Shown here in pieces: positions 26,247 through 34,209 of a DNA stretch of 64,000 nucleotides. Numbering within the stretch: the first letter of the stretch is position 1; each line of letters opens with the position of its first letter. The position numbers and the translations under genes are program-made. This stretch comes from Flavobacterium micromati (lineage in GTDB: Bacteria > Bacteroidota > Bacteroidia > Flavobacteriales > Flavobacteriaceae). The stretch lies in contig NZ_FQWF01000010.1 of the NCBI RefSeq assembly GCF_900129585.1, forward strand, positions 124,001-188,000, written 5' to 3'. The notes beneath the pieces were generated by a model. It searched no databases. It saw only the letters and a list, made by a program, of their open reading frames with translations, and was not told the origin of the DNA.

Positions 26247-27526
26247 TTATGTAACCATATTTTTAAACTGACTTAAAGAAAATAAATGCGCATTATTTTT
26301 ATAATGATATGAAATGTTAATTGAATTCGCTTCGGCAATTTCCTTCACGATAGCCAATCCTAAACCAATAGAATTTACATTAGACGATTTTTTTTCAAAA
26401 CGCTCAAAAATAGTATTTTCATTTAATGGTTCGAGTGCACCAGTATTGCTTATAATTAAGGTTTTATTTTTTATCGAAACAATAATTTGTCCGTTCTTGT
26501 AATTATGTCTTATGGCATTTTGGACTAAATTATTAATTAAAATAAAACACAATTCTGAATTAATTCTAAAATCCAATTCCTCAGTTGCTTCGTAAACAAA
26601 CTGAAGCTTTTTATCTAAAATGAAATCTTCGTTTAAGGTTTTTACTTTCTCAAGCAAAGGAAGTAGTGCAACGGTATCTGTTTTTTCGTATTGTTGATTT
26701 TCTATTTTAGAAAGTAATAACAATGATTTATTTATCCTACTCAACCGACTTGTTGCCTCTTCAATAGAAACTAACAGCTTCATTGTTTCTTCATTCAAAG
26801 TGTTTTCTTGAAGTAATAAATCTATTTTACCCTTTATTATAGCTAATGGTGTTTGAAATTCATGGGAAGCATTTTCAGTAAATTTTTTTTGATTATTGTA
26901 ATCATTAATCATTTTTGAAGTCATGAGATTGATAGAAGAATTTAATTCGCTGAACTCCGTGATTTCATTAGATTCTAATTTTTTATAATGCAGTGTATTG
27001 ACGTTAAAATCCTTAATATAGTCTAAGGTGCTTTTAAATGGTTTCCAAATTAACTTGGAAATTTTGATATTGATGTACGCTGTGACTAAAAAAAGTAATA
27101 CCAATAATAATGTAAAAACAACAAAGACTACTTCCATCAATTCATCATATTCTATGGTACTCTTCCAAACTTTAATGTGATAATTTTTCCCGTTTACGAC
27201 AGCATTTAGTGCTATCATTTTATTCGAAATGTACTCCTTTTCAATATCAGAATACAGCAACGTGTCCTTAGTAGTTTGCGGAATAATCCTGCCCTTTTCA
27301 ATCTCTTTTATATACACCTCATTATTGGCTTCAAATACATTTAGCACAGTACCATTTCCTTTTTTAATGTAGAGCTTTGTATCACTTTTACTCTTGTTAA
27401 AAGAATAGATTCATTGCTTTCCCCAATTTCTTCCAATAAAAAAAAATAGATAAAAATGGCTGAAAATAAAATTACCGGAATAGTGTAGAAGATATAATAT
27501 CGGCTCGTTTTTGTTAGTAACTTCAT
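26247..27526 (-). pseudogene. Sensor histidine kinase split by a one-base frameshift
   Basis: The 5' part (27526 down to about 27400) encodes MKLLTKTSRYYIFYTIPVIL with the first membrane span. The rest (about 27400 to 26247) continues in the next frame with the sensor domain (FNKSKSDTKLYIKKGNGTVL), second span (VVFVVFTLLLVLLFLVTAYI), H-box FTENASHEFQTPLAIIKGK, N-box LVQNAIRHNYKNGQ and G-box SIGLGLAIVKEIAE. Adding one T to the T run at 27399-27402 (minus-strand sense) rejoins ILFNKSKSD. The kinase core is intact, so the lesion is recent, a sequencing error, or reversible slippage. It overlaps the regulator gene by 4 bp (ATGA). Confidence 0.8.
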
Positions 27527-28203
27527 AGTTCGGTTTTAAAAGTATATCCTATGCCATATATGGACTGAATGTAGTCATTACAGTTTGCTGCCAGTAGTTT
27601 CTTTCTAAGATTTTTCACGTGGTTGTAGATAAAATCAAAATTATCAAATTGATCCGCGCTGTCTCCCCATAGATGTTCCACCAAAGCGTTTTTTTGAATA
27701 ACCCTGTTTTTATTAGCGATAAAATAAACTAATAAATCAAACTCTTTTGAAGTTAAAGTAATTGGAAGTGTGTGTATCAAAACTTTTCTTTCATCCGGAT
27801 ACAGTGCCATTTCATTGATGATAATTACATCAACTCCATCAAAATTATTGCGTCTAATCAAAGCTTTTATACGAGCATTTAGTTCGGGTAAATAGAAGGG
27901 TTTTGGCAAATAATCATCCGCTCCTAAATTCAATCCATCTATTTTATCATCGAATGAATTTTTGGCTGAAATAATAATAATTCCAGTTTTTGGTCTACTA
28001 TTTTTAATGGTTTTTATTAAATCTAACCCATTACCATTAGGCAAAGTAATATCTAATAAAACACAATCATATTCATATACTTGTATTTTTTCATAAGCAC
28101 TATTAAAATCGTTCGCTACTTCAACTATATTCTTTTCAAGTCCTAAATAGTGGGTAATACTTTTTTGCATTTCTATTTCATCTTCAACCAGTAAGATCTT
28201 CAT
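27523..28203 (-). CDS. OmpR-family response regulator
   Basis: 226 residues. Receiver domain with acidic pocket VEDE (7-9), phosphorylation site D51 (CVLLDITLPNGNGLDL), switch residue in IIISAKN and lysine in LPKPF. The C-terminal winged helix (LTSKEFDLLVYFIANKNRVI, QSIYGIGYTF) is of the OmpR/PhoB type. It is the first gene of the two-component pair. Upstream tandem repeats suggest autoregulation. Its neighbours (PepSY-like protein, Omp85, efflux pump, lipid-A-type enzymes) suggest an envelope-stress or cationic-peptide response. Confidence 0.9.
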   Translation of the reverse strand: MKILLVEDEIEMQKSITHYLGLEKNIVEVANDFNSAYEKIQVYEYDCVLLDITLPNGNGLDLIKTIKNSRPKTGIIIISAKNSFDDKIDGLNLGADDYLPKPFYLPELNARIKALIRRNNFDGVDVIIINEMALYPDERKVLIHTLPITLTSKEFDLLVYFIANKNRVIQKNALVEHLWGDSADQFDNFDFIYNHVKNLRKKLLAANCNDYIQSIYGIGYTFKTEL

Positions 28204-28246
28204 AATGTAAGTTTAAGTGTAGAATTATAAAGTAAAATTAGCTGTT

Positions 28247-28298
28247 AAATCTATTCCAAATCTATTGTTTTTCAAAAATACAGATTTCCTACAGATTT
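28247..28298. promoter_or_regulatory. Candidate response-regulator sites between the regulator and the PAP2/eptA operon
   Basis: AAATCTATT at 28247 and 28258, and ACAGATTT at 28280 and 28291, each pair spaced 11 bp; the second pair is the inverted form of the first. Between them the minus strand reads TATTTTTG (28273-28280), a fit to the Bacteroidota -7 consensus TAnnTTTG for the regulator gene. The divergent phosphatase gene begins 183 bp away and could share control. Confidence 0.55.
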
Positions 28299-28480
28299 GA
28301 AATTGAAATTTGTATATTGTCTCAAAAATATTTCCAAATAATTTATAAAATCACACGATATTACCAACCTATTTATAAGATTTTAGCGCTACAAAATAGC
28401 AGTGTAATTTTATTAAAGACAAAAAAAGTAGCTACTTTTAAATAAAATCAGGAACTTAAATCTTAAAATAAAAAATTATA

Positions 28481-29308
28481 ATGAACACAAAAATTATTGA
28501 TAACTATTCCAAGCTCACGCTATGTTTGTTTTATGTCCCCTTATTGCTAATAATTGTCATTGTTTCATTTCTGCAAAGCCAAGATTGTTTAAGTAATTTG
28601 AAATACATACAAATTCAAAAGAATAGTTTCTTTTTTATTAATCATAATTTAGGACAATATCCTAGTGTAGAATACAATCTTACTCAAATTGGTGATGCTT
28701 CGATATTTTTATCTTTTTTAATTATTTTGATTGTATATGCTCCTAAATTATGGGAGTCTTTATTATCCGCTTCGCTAGTTTCTCTATTATTTTCTTACAT
28801 ACTTAAAAAAACATTTTTAGTACCAAGACCTGCCGAAGTGTTTGCAAACAATAGTTTTATTATCATCGGTAAAAAAGCTGTAGGCTTTGCCAGTTTGCCA
28901 TCAGGACACTCTATTACAGTGTTTACTACACTTACCATCTTGCTTTTCGCCTTTAATCCAAAAAGGTTGAAATATAAAATTTTATGGGCTTCATTCATAA
29001 TCCTTTCTGGTTTAGTTATTGTATTTTCAAGAGTTGGTGTAGGAGCGCATTATCCTCTTGACGTTATTTTCGGAAGTATTATTGGATATATTTCGGGTCT
29101 AATAGGCATTTTTATTAGCCGTAGATATAAAATTTGGACATGGATTAACGATAAAAAATATTATCCAATTTTTATTATAACCGTTTTAATATGCTGTATT
29201 TCTTTGATAATGAAAATAATTAATGAAAATTTAATAGTGTTTGATTTAGCACTAATTAGCTTATTTGTTGCACTTTACACAATAATTTATGTATACATTA
29301 AAAAATAA
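28481..29308 (+). CDS. PAP2-family membrane phosphatase, LpxE-like
   Basis: 275 residues with about six membrane spans. The three PAP2 phosphatase motifs are complete: K110-x5-R116-P117 (KKTFLVPRP), PSGH 140-143, and SRVGVGAHYPLD (S183, R184, H190, D194). The next gene, a lipid A phosphoethanolamine transferase, overlaps it by 20 bp. In Helicobacter pylori LpxE (PAP2, removes the lipid A 1-phosphate) is likewise paired with EptA, which then adds phosphoethanolamine. The same two-step remodelling is a reasonable inference here; undecaprenyl-pyrophosphate phosphatase activity is the alternative. Confidence 0.8.
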   Translation: MNTKIIDNYSKLTLCLFYVPLLLIIVIVSFLQSQDCLSNLKYIQIQKNSFFFINHNLGQYPSVEYNLTQIGDASIFLSFLIILIVYAPKLWESLLSASLVSLLFSYILKKTFLVPRPAEVFANNSFIIIGKKAVGFASLPSGHSITVFTTLTILLFAFNPKRLKYKILWASFIILSGLVIVFSRVGVGAHYPLDVIFGSIIGYISGLIGIFISRRYKIWTWINDKKYYPIFIITVLICCISLIMKIINENLIVFDLALISLFVALYTIIYVYIKK

Positions 29309-30818
29309 TTTAAAAATAACTCATTTTGCGTTATTAATGAGTGTTCTTAATATTCTATTCTTTCATTATCCTTTTTTTAAATTTGTTTTTAATAACCTTG
29401 AATATAAAAGTACAAACGGCATTTCTATTATTATTAGTTTAATTATTCTGATGCTAGTTCTCAATGCTTTTGTTTTTTTTCTGATTTTTTTTCTATCGCG
29501 CTTAGTTGGAAAGTTTTTATTGGTCGTGTTCTTTATTATTAACTCCATTGCAGTTTACTTTATTAATACATACAGTATAATTATCGACGAAAGTATGATT
29601 GGCAATATTCTCAATACCAAATATGAAGAATCAAGCAGTTTTTTTTCGATAAAATTACTCGTGTACGTGATTTTATTTGGAGTTATTCCTAGCATTTATA
29701 TTATAAAAGTTAAAATAATAAATGTAACGTTAAAGAAATTTTCGATCATCACTTCTCTTACTCTTTTATTAATTCTAGCTTTAGTTTTTGTTAATGCTAG
29801 TAACTGGTTGTGGATTGATAAAAATTCAAAAAAATTAGGTGGACTTGCAATGCCATGGTCCTACTCAGTAAATATTTCTCTTTTTTATGCCCATGAATAC
29901 AAAAGAAATCAAAAAGAAATCTTACTGCCAAATGCTATTATAAAAGACAACCAAAAATCAATTGTAGTCTTAGTTATAGGAGAATCTGCAAGAAGTCAAA
30001 ATTTTTCTTTATATGGCTACAAAAAAAACACGAATCCACTACTTTCTAAAACGCCTAATTTATTTCATTTTAATGCTATCTCTGATGCTACCTACACTAC
30101 AGCAGGTGTAAAAAGTATTTTAGAACACACAAATAGTGATGAGTTATATGAAATATTGCCCAATTATTTATATAGAAATAATGTAGAAGTTATCTGGAGA
30201 ACTACAAATTGGGGAGAACCGCCTATTCATATTAAAAATTTTCAAAATAGAGATTTTTTAAGACCAAATTGCACAGGTCAAGGATGTGATTATGATGAAA
30301 TTCTGCTGACTGGCTTAAAAGAAGAAATTTTAGCCAGTAAAAAAAATAAAATATTGATAGTATTGCACACAAGTATTAGTCATGGACCTTCCTATAGCAA
30401 AAAATATCCACCCACATTTGAAACTTTTAAACCCATATGTAATAGTGTTGAATTAGGAAATTGTTCGCATGAAGAACTAATCAATGCTTATGACAATACT
30501 ATTGTTTATACAGATTATATTTTATCTAATGTTATTGCCGATTTAAAACAATTACCAGCTTACAAAAGTACCATGATTTTTGTGTCAGACCATGGGGAAT
30601 CTTTAGGAGAAAAAAATCTATATATGCACGGGTTACCTATGAGTATTGCACCGAAAGAACAATATGAAATTCCTTTTATAGTTTGGTTATCTGATAATAG
30701 TTCAAAACACTTAAAGCCTAATAAAACATTGTCTCAAAACCATGTGTTTCACAGTGTTTTAAATTTTTTAAACATAGAAAGTTCTATTTACAATGAGGAA
30801 ATGAATATTTTTAAATAA
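29289..30818 (+). CDS. eptA: Lipid A phosphoethanolamine transferase (EptA/MCR family)
   Basis: 509 residues: five N-terminal spans, then a periplasmic sulfatase-fold domain. Metal and catalytic motifs: VIGESARSQNFSLYGY (E232), the likely nucleophile T270 in DATYTTAG, HTSISHGPSYSKKYP, and VSDHGESLGEKNLYMHG. Two disulfide loops are conserved (NCTGQGC; PICNSVELGNC), but the Cys pair that flanks the nucleophile in MCR/EptA is absent (Asp and Ser instead). The enzyme moves phosphoethanolamine from phosphatidylethanolamine to lipid A and lowers affinity for polymyxin-type peptides. Coupled to the upstream PAP2 gene by overlap. Confidence 0.88.
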   Translation: MYTLKNNLKITHFALLMSVLNILFFHYPFFKFVFNNLEYKSTNGISIIISLIILMLVLNAFVFFLIFFLSRLVGKFLLVVFFIINSIAVYFINTYSIIIDESMIGNILNTKYEESSSFFSIKLLVYVILFGVIPSIYIIKVKIINVTLKKFSIITSLTLLLILALVFVNASNWLWIDKNSKKLGGLAMPWSYSVNISLFYAHEYKRNQKEILLPNAIIKDNQKSIVVLVIGESARSQNFSLYGYKKNTNPLLSKTPNLFHFNAISDATYTTAGVKSILEHTNSDELYEILPNYLYRNNVEVIWRTTNWGEPPIHIKNFQNRDFLRPNCTGQGCDYDEILLTGLKEEILASKKNKILIVLHTSISHGPSYSKKYPPTFETFKPICNSVELGNCSHEELINAYDNTIVYTDYILSNVIADLKQLPAYKSTMIFVSDHGESLGEKNLYMHGLPMSIAPKEQYEIPFIVWLSDNSSKHLKPNKTLSQNHVFHSVLNFLNIESSIYNEEMNIFK

Positions 30819-30877
30819 ACTAATTAAAAGGAATTAAAATATATCCATAAAAATTTTAATCGTATTAAATTTAAAAC

Positions 30878-31615
30878 ATGAATTACAAATTCCTTTTATC
30901 AACGTTCCTAATCTGTCAATCGATTTTTGCACAAGAAGTTAAAAATGATTCTATCAGCACAAAAAAAATCAGCTATAAAGAACTAATTATACCTTCTGTA
31001 CTTATTGGTTATGGGATAATTGGTATTGAGAGTGAAGCCATTAAAAATTTAAATACAGAAATTAAAGAAGAGGTTAATGAAAATATTGACCATAAAATTA
31101 CCATCGATGATTTTACACAATACCTGCCAGCAGTTTCGGTTTATGGCTTAAACGCTATGGGATTAAAGGGTAAGAGTAATTTTAAAGACAGAAGTATAAT
31201 TTTGGCTGCGTCCTATCTATTAGTTGCTGCTACAACATTACCACTAAAAAACATAACACACGTGCAACGGCCAGATGGTTCGTCATTTAATTCCTTTCCT
31301 TCAGGTCATACCGCAACGGCATTTGCTAGTGCCGAATTTCTCTGGCAAGAATATAAGGATGTTTCTGTTTGGTATGGAATTTCAGGTTATATTATTGCAA
31401 CAGGCACCGGTTTCTTTAGAATGTATAACGATCGACATTGGTTAACCGATGTAGCAGCTGGCGCTGGAATTGGTGTTTTATGTACAAAAACAGCCTATTG
31501 GTTGTATCCAAAAATGCAAAAGCTACTTTTCAAAAAGGAAACAAAAGCAACAGTTATCATTACCCCTTTTTATAATGGAAGGCAAACAGGAATTGGATTA
31601 CTTAGAAAATTTTAA
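30878..31615 (+). CDS. Second PAP2-family phosphatase, possible LpxF-like
   Basis: 245 residues with a signal-like N-terminus (MNYKFLLSTFLICQSIFAQ). The full phosphatase signature is present: K124-x6-R131-P132 (KNITHVQRPDG), SFPSGHTATAFASAE (PSGH 141-144), and FRMYNDRHWLTDVAAG (R181, H187, D191). The C-terminus (TVIITPFYNGRQTGIGLL) forms beta-like strands. It resembles periplasmic-facing PAP2 enzymes such as Bacteroides LpxF, which removes the lipid A 4'-phosphate and gives polymyxin resistance. The substrate assignment is inference. It begins 59 bp after eptA in the same direction. Confidence 0.75.
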   Translation: MNYKFLLSTFLICQSIFAQEVKNDSISTKKISYKELIIPSVLIGYGIIGIESEAIKNLNTEIKEEVNENIDHKITIDDFTQYLPAVSVYGLNAMGLKGKSNFKDRSIILAASYLLVAATTLPLKNITHVQRPDGSSFNSFPSGHTATAFASAEFLWQEYKDVSVWYGISGYIIATGTGFFRMYNDRHWLTDVAAGAGIGVLCTKTAYWLYPKMQKLLFKKETKATVIITPFYNGRQTGIGLLRKF

Positions 31616-31654
31616 TCTTTTTACTAAATCACAAAAAATGATTTATAAAAAGTT

Positions 31655-31696
31655 ATTACTATCCGAAAGTTTTTAACACAACTTTCGGATAGTAAT
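31655..31696 (+). terminator. Perfect 16-bp hairpin after the PAP2 gene
   Basis: ATTACTATCCGAAAGT and ACTTTCGGATAGTAAT pair without mismatch around a 10-nt loop TTTTAACACA, 40 bp after the stop. On the plus strand there is no T run afterwards; on the minus strand a T5 follows. It may be a terminator or mRNA 3'-stabilising hairpin, and it insulates the PAP2/eptA operon from the dnaE-fragment repeat. Confidence 0.6.
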
Positions 31697-31767
31697 GACA
31701 AACTTTCTATAAAAGTCCATTTTATAAATGTAATCTTAGTTTTTTTGTCCTGCTCGCCAAAATAATC

Positions 31768-32357
31768 CAAATTAAAATTTTTCAACTTTTTACCTATAAA
31801 TAAATTAAATCCTTACTCCCCCATCTTGTACCTGGGCAGATTAATCTCATGCGCCCGAGGATATGGATCCCGACTGGTATTACTCACATCTTCCTTGATG
31901 CGTTGTTGGGTTAGGAATTGATGATCCTTAGCATCAGAATATCTTGGATCAGGGACAAAAGGAAGCTTTGCCATTTTGAGAATCGTTAGCGTTGGAAAAT
32001 GATAATCAACTTTAACAGCTCCTAATAGAAGATAACAGCCTCCATCTTGAAAAGGATACTGTAATAAATTATCAGGAAAATGAACGGTGTCAAAATAAAT
32101 TCCTTCAAAATCTACCCAGATGCCAAAATACATCGTACCTCTAACCGTGGGAATTTGTTTTCTCGAAATAAGATAACCCAACATGCGAACTTGCTTTTTG
32201 TGATGATGGATTAAATTCTTTGCCATTACATCACCTCTGTAGTGACTTTGCAATAAATCAAAAGTGGTAAAAGAGGTTGGAAACCCTAATAATTCAATTT
32301 CATCAAAAGCATCTTCAAAACGAGAACGCTCTAATTTGGGTAATTGGTATTCCTTAA
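31768..32357. repeat. Direct repeat 2 (dnaE-fragment repeat)
   Basis: About 590 bp, the same sequence and orientation as 17053-17637, apart from scattered substitutions and one extra G that keeps the dnaE-like frame open. Homology on the left continues to about 31732, where copy 1 carries IS30. Confidence 0.85.
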
Positions 32358-32449
32358 CATACTCCTGAAGTAGTAACATTTGATGGTCCATTTGAGCCAA
32401 ATTAAACAATAAACTCGCTAATATTAATAGTTGGTTTTTGGTTTTACCG
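31813..32449 (-). pseudogene. C-terminal fragment of a DnaE-like polymerase, copy 2
   Basis: Open on the minus strand from the junction at 32449 (GKTKNQLLILASLLFNLAQM) to a stop at 31813. It includes FEDAFDEIELLGFPTSFTTF, RGDVMAKNLIHHHKKQVRML, TMYFGIWVDFEGIYFDTVHF and the end NLPRYKMGE. This is the last ~210 residues of a second DnaE-type polymerase: part of the helical thumb-proximal region, the OB fold and the tail. The N-terminal ~800 residues are missing because the frame joins directly to a truncated DUF5675 gene. It cannot act as a polymerase. Confidence 0.75.
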
Positions 32450-32590
32450 GTCTCCCTCGGGAATACAAGAAATTCGGCTTTGATTTCCTAACCAAGGCAA
32501 TTCGATGGTGTAACAAACTAGTGTGCCGTTCCATTCTAGGCTCCCTTGCGTTCCTTCAGAAAAATAAATTCTGTTTAATAACAAAACCAT
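32450..32590 (-). pseudogene. Truncated DUF5675 gene, copy 2
   Basis: From ATG 32588-32590 the minus-strand frame reads MVLLLNRIYFSEGTQGSLEW, CYTIELPWLGNQ and SRISCIPEG, matching the first ~48 residues of the intact gene at 13808-14221, then breaks at about 32450 into the dnaE fragment. The start lies one base after the stop of the 251-aa gene, as in copy 1. The small membrane-protein genes are lost in this copy. Confidence 0.8.
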
Positions 32591-32591
32591 T

Positions 32592-33347
32592 TTACAATCC
32601 GCTCACGCTAACCAATGCTAACGGGTTATAGGATCCGTTTTTTAATGGATACATCTGACCATTCACCTGTTGGTAAAACTCAACACCTAAAGCCAAAAAC
32701 AAGGGTCTTGTACTATTGGGAGTAACTGGATTTGCTTGTGTAATAGCGACTGTTGGTGTTAAATCCCACGGAAGAATCGTAGTTTCGGAATTTGTGGAAA
32801 CGAAAGTCTCCCCCTCAAAATCGATTTCAGAGCCAGCCGAAATAATTTTAAAATGGGTTGTTCCTCCTGGAGCTGCAATCATATTAGCGGGAATAAAAGG
32901 AGCTATATCAATAGTATTGTCTCCAGTTAATCGGTCAATACCAACAACATAAGGAGCAAATAAACTTGTGCCCAATTTTCCTCTAATATTAAATTCAAAA
33001 CCAGCAAGTAATTCGGCTTCGCCGTCAATCACATTTCTCAACCCTCTCACACTGACGGTATCTGCTTGGATCACTTTTATCATTGCTTGAGTCAACCGAC
33101 TTACCATTCTGCCATCAGCAGAATTCAAAAGCAAGGCTCTCAAAGCCGTTCTCAAAATCTTCCCCGCTTTTCCTGCTCTTCCAAATTCAGAACCATTCTC
33201 ACGTGTTCTTTGAAACGCAGGATCACTTTTGATTCTGCTGGCATCGATACCTCCTTTTTCGCGCGCTAAATGTCCATCTTGGGTTTTGTAAAAAGTAATA
33301 TCACCGATAGTACCTTTCAATTTAATTATGCCTTTCTGTCTTGCCAT
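32592..33347 (-). CDS. Conserved 251-aa Bacteroidota protein, copy 2
   Basis: The same protein as 14223-14978, with three substitutions close together around residues 133-142 (AGIDRVTGDIT becomes VGIDRLTGDNT). The coding sequence is complete and has kept its frame while the DUF5675 partner was cut off, so it may still be functional or the duplication may be recent. The upstream ~190 bp also resemble copy 1 (GCATAAAAAA..., CATATGgCA, GGTATAATTGGCA), beyond which a HipB/S/T-like operon interrupts the link to the 67-aa gene. Confidence 0.75.
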   Translation of the reverse strand: MARQKGIIKLKGTIGDITFYKTQDGHLAREKGGIDASRIKSDPAFQRTRENGSEFGRAGKAGKILRTALRALLLNSADGRMVSRLTQAMIKVIQADTVSVRGLRNVIDGEAELLAGFEFNIRGKLGTSLFAPYVVGIDRLTGDNTIDIAPFIPANMIAAPGGTTHFKIISAGSEIDFEGETFVSTNSETTILPWDLTPTVAITQANPVTPNSTRPLFLALGVEFYQQVNGQMYPLKNGSYNPLALVSVSGL

Positions 33348-33552
33348 AATTTCTAAAATTTAAGTTTGAAATAATTTGAAAATTCCCTCAATCATAATCC
33401 AGTTGCAACATTTTTAGATTGATTTCAAAACAAATTTTAGACAATTTAACCGCATAAAAAAGCCATGACCATTGCATATGGCACTTTTGGGTATAATTGG
33501 CATAAATCAACTTAAATGACACCGAATTTCCAAATTAATCACCATATACGAG

Positions 33553-33624
33553 TATATGTAAAGGCATATAAAATTAATTTTTATAGTAAAACTATATGCT
33601 TTTACATATAATTTACTATATTTG
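33553..33624. promoter_or_regulatory. HipB-type operators and promoter of the hip operon
   Basis: Two 18-bp arms, TATATGTAAAGGCATATA (33553-33570) and TATATGCTTTTACATATA (33593-33610), are inverted copies with one mismatch; each is itself a partial palindrome. TATATTTG at 33617-33624 fits the Bacteroidota -7 element TAnnTTTG and lies 7 bp after the second arm. Further half-sites (CATATAC upstream, TGCATATAA at 33642-33650 overlapping the start) occur. This is the expected layout for autorepression by the antitoxin. Confidence 0.7.
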
Positions 33625-33652
33625 ATTTAATTCGTTGTAAATGCATATAATC

Positions 33653-33877
33653 ATGATGACACTAGCTGACTTTGTAAAAGAAAAAAGAAATGAAGTAAAC
33701 CTCACACAGGAAGCATTTGCGGACCGTGCTGGAGTGGCACTCACCGTTATCCGAAAAATAGAGCAAGGCAAAGAAAATCTAAATTTGGAGAAGGTAAACC
33801 AAGTTCTCAGAATGTTCGGGCATACCCTCGCACCAGTAAACGCAAGAGAATTATCCAAAAATGATAAGAAAGAATAA
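33653..33877 (+). CDS. hipB: HipB-like helix-turn-helix antitoxin
   Basis: About 74 residues from the ATG at 33653 (or 33656); the frame's first ATG (33641) lies inside an operator half-site. XRE-type fold: MTLADFVKEKRNEVNLTQEA, FADRAGVALTVIRKIEQGKE and LEKVNQVLRMFGHTLAP. HipB-type proteins bind the operon's operator and, with partner proteins, restrain the kinase toxin. The stop TAA shares its last A with the ATG of the next gene, so the two are translationally coupled. The paired 18-bp operators just upstream support autoregulation. Confidence 0.85.
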   Translation: MMTLADFVKEKRNEVNLTQEAFADRAGVALTVIRKIEQGKENLNLEKVNQVLRMFGHTLAPVNARELSKNDKKE

Positions 33878-34209
33878 TGAGAAAAGCAGCAATATATTAT
33901 AAAGACCTATTGGCAGGAATACTCACGGAAACAGATGAGGGAGAATATCTCTTTCAGTATAAAGAAAAATATATAAAAGAGTACCCCAAACAGTTCATCA
34001 CGTTTACAATACCCGTAAGCGCCAAAACTTATACAAATCAACGATTATTCCCATTTTTTGAAGGATTAATTCCTGAAGGCTGGCTACTGGCTATCGCATC
34101 CAAAAACTGGAAAATTAATCCAAACGACCGAATGGGATTGCTACTGGCGTGCTGCCAAAATTGTATCGGAGCAGTTAGTGTCCAACCCCTATCAAACGAA
34201 GATGAGTAA
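33877..34209 (+). CDS. hipS: HipS-like protein (HipA N-subdomain-1)
   Basis: 110 residues corresponding to the N-terminal subdomain 1 of HipA: KDLLAGILTETDEGEYLFQY, then FPFFEGLIPEGWLLAIASKN, DRMGLLLACCQNCIGAVSV. In canonical HipA this is fused to the kinase; here it is a separate gene, as in HipBST systems, in which HipS neutralises the toxin HipT. It starts on the last base of hipB's stop and its own stop overlaps the start of the kinase gene by 8 bp (ATGAGTAA). Role as antitoxin is inferred from this layout. Confidence 0.82.
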   Translation: MRKAAIYYKDLLAGILTETDEGEYLFQYKEKYIKEYPKQFITFTIPVSAKTYTNQRLFPFFEGLIPEGWLLAIASKNWKINPNDRMGLLLACCQNCIGAVSVQPLSNEDE

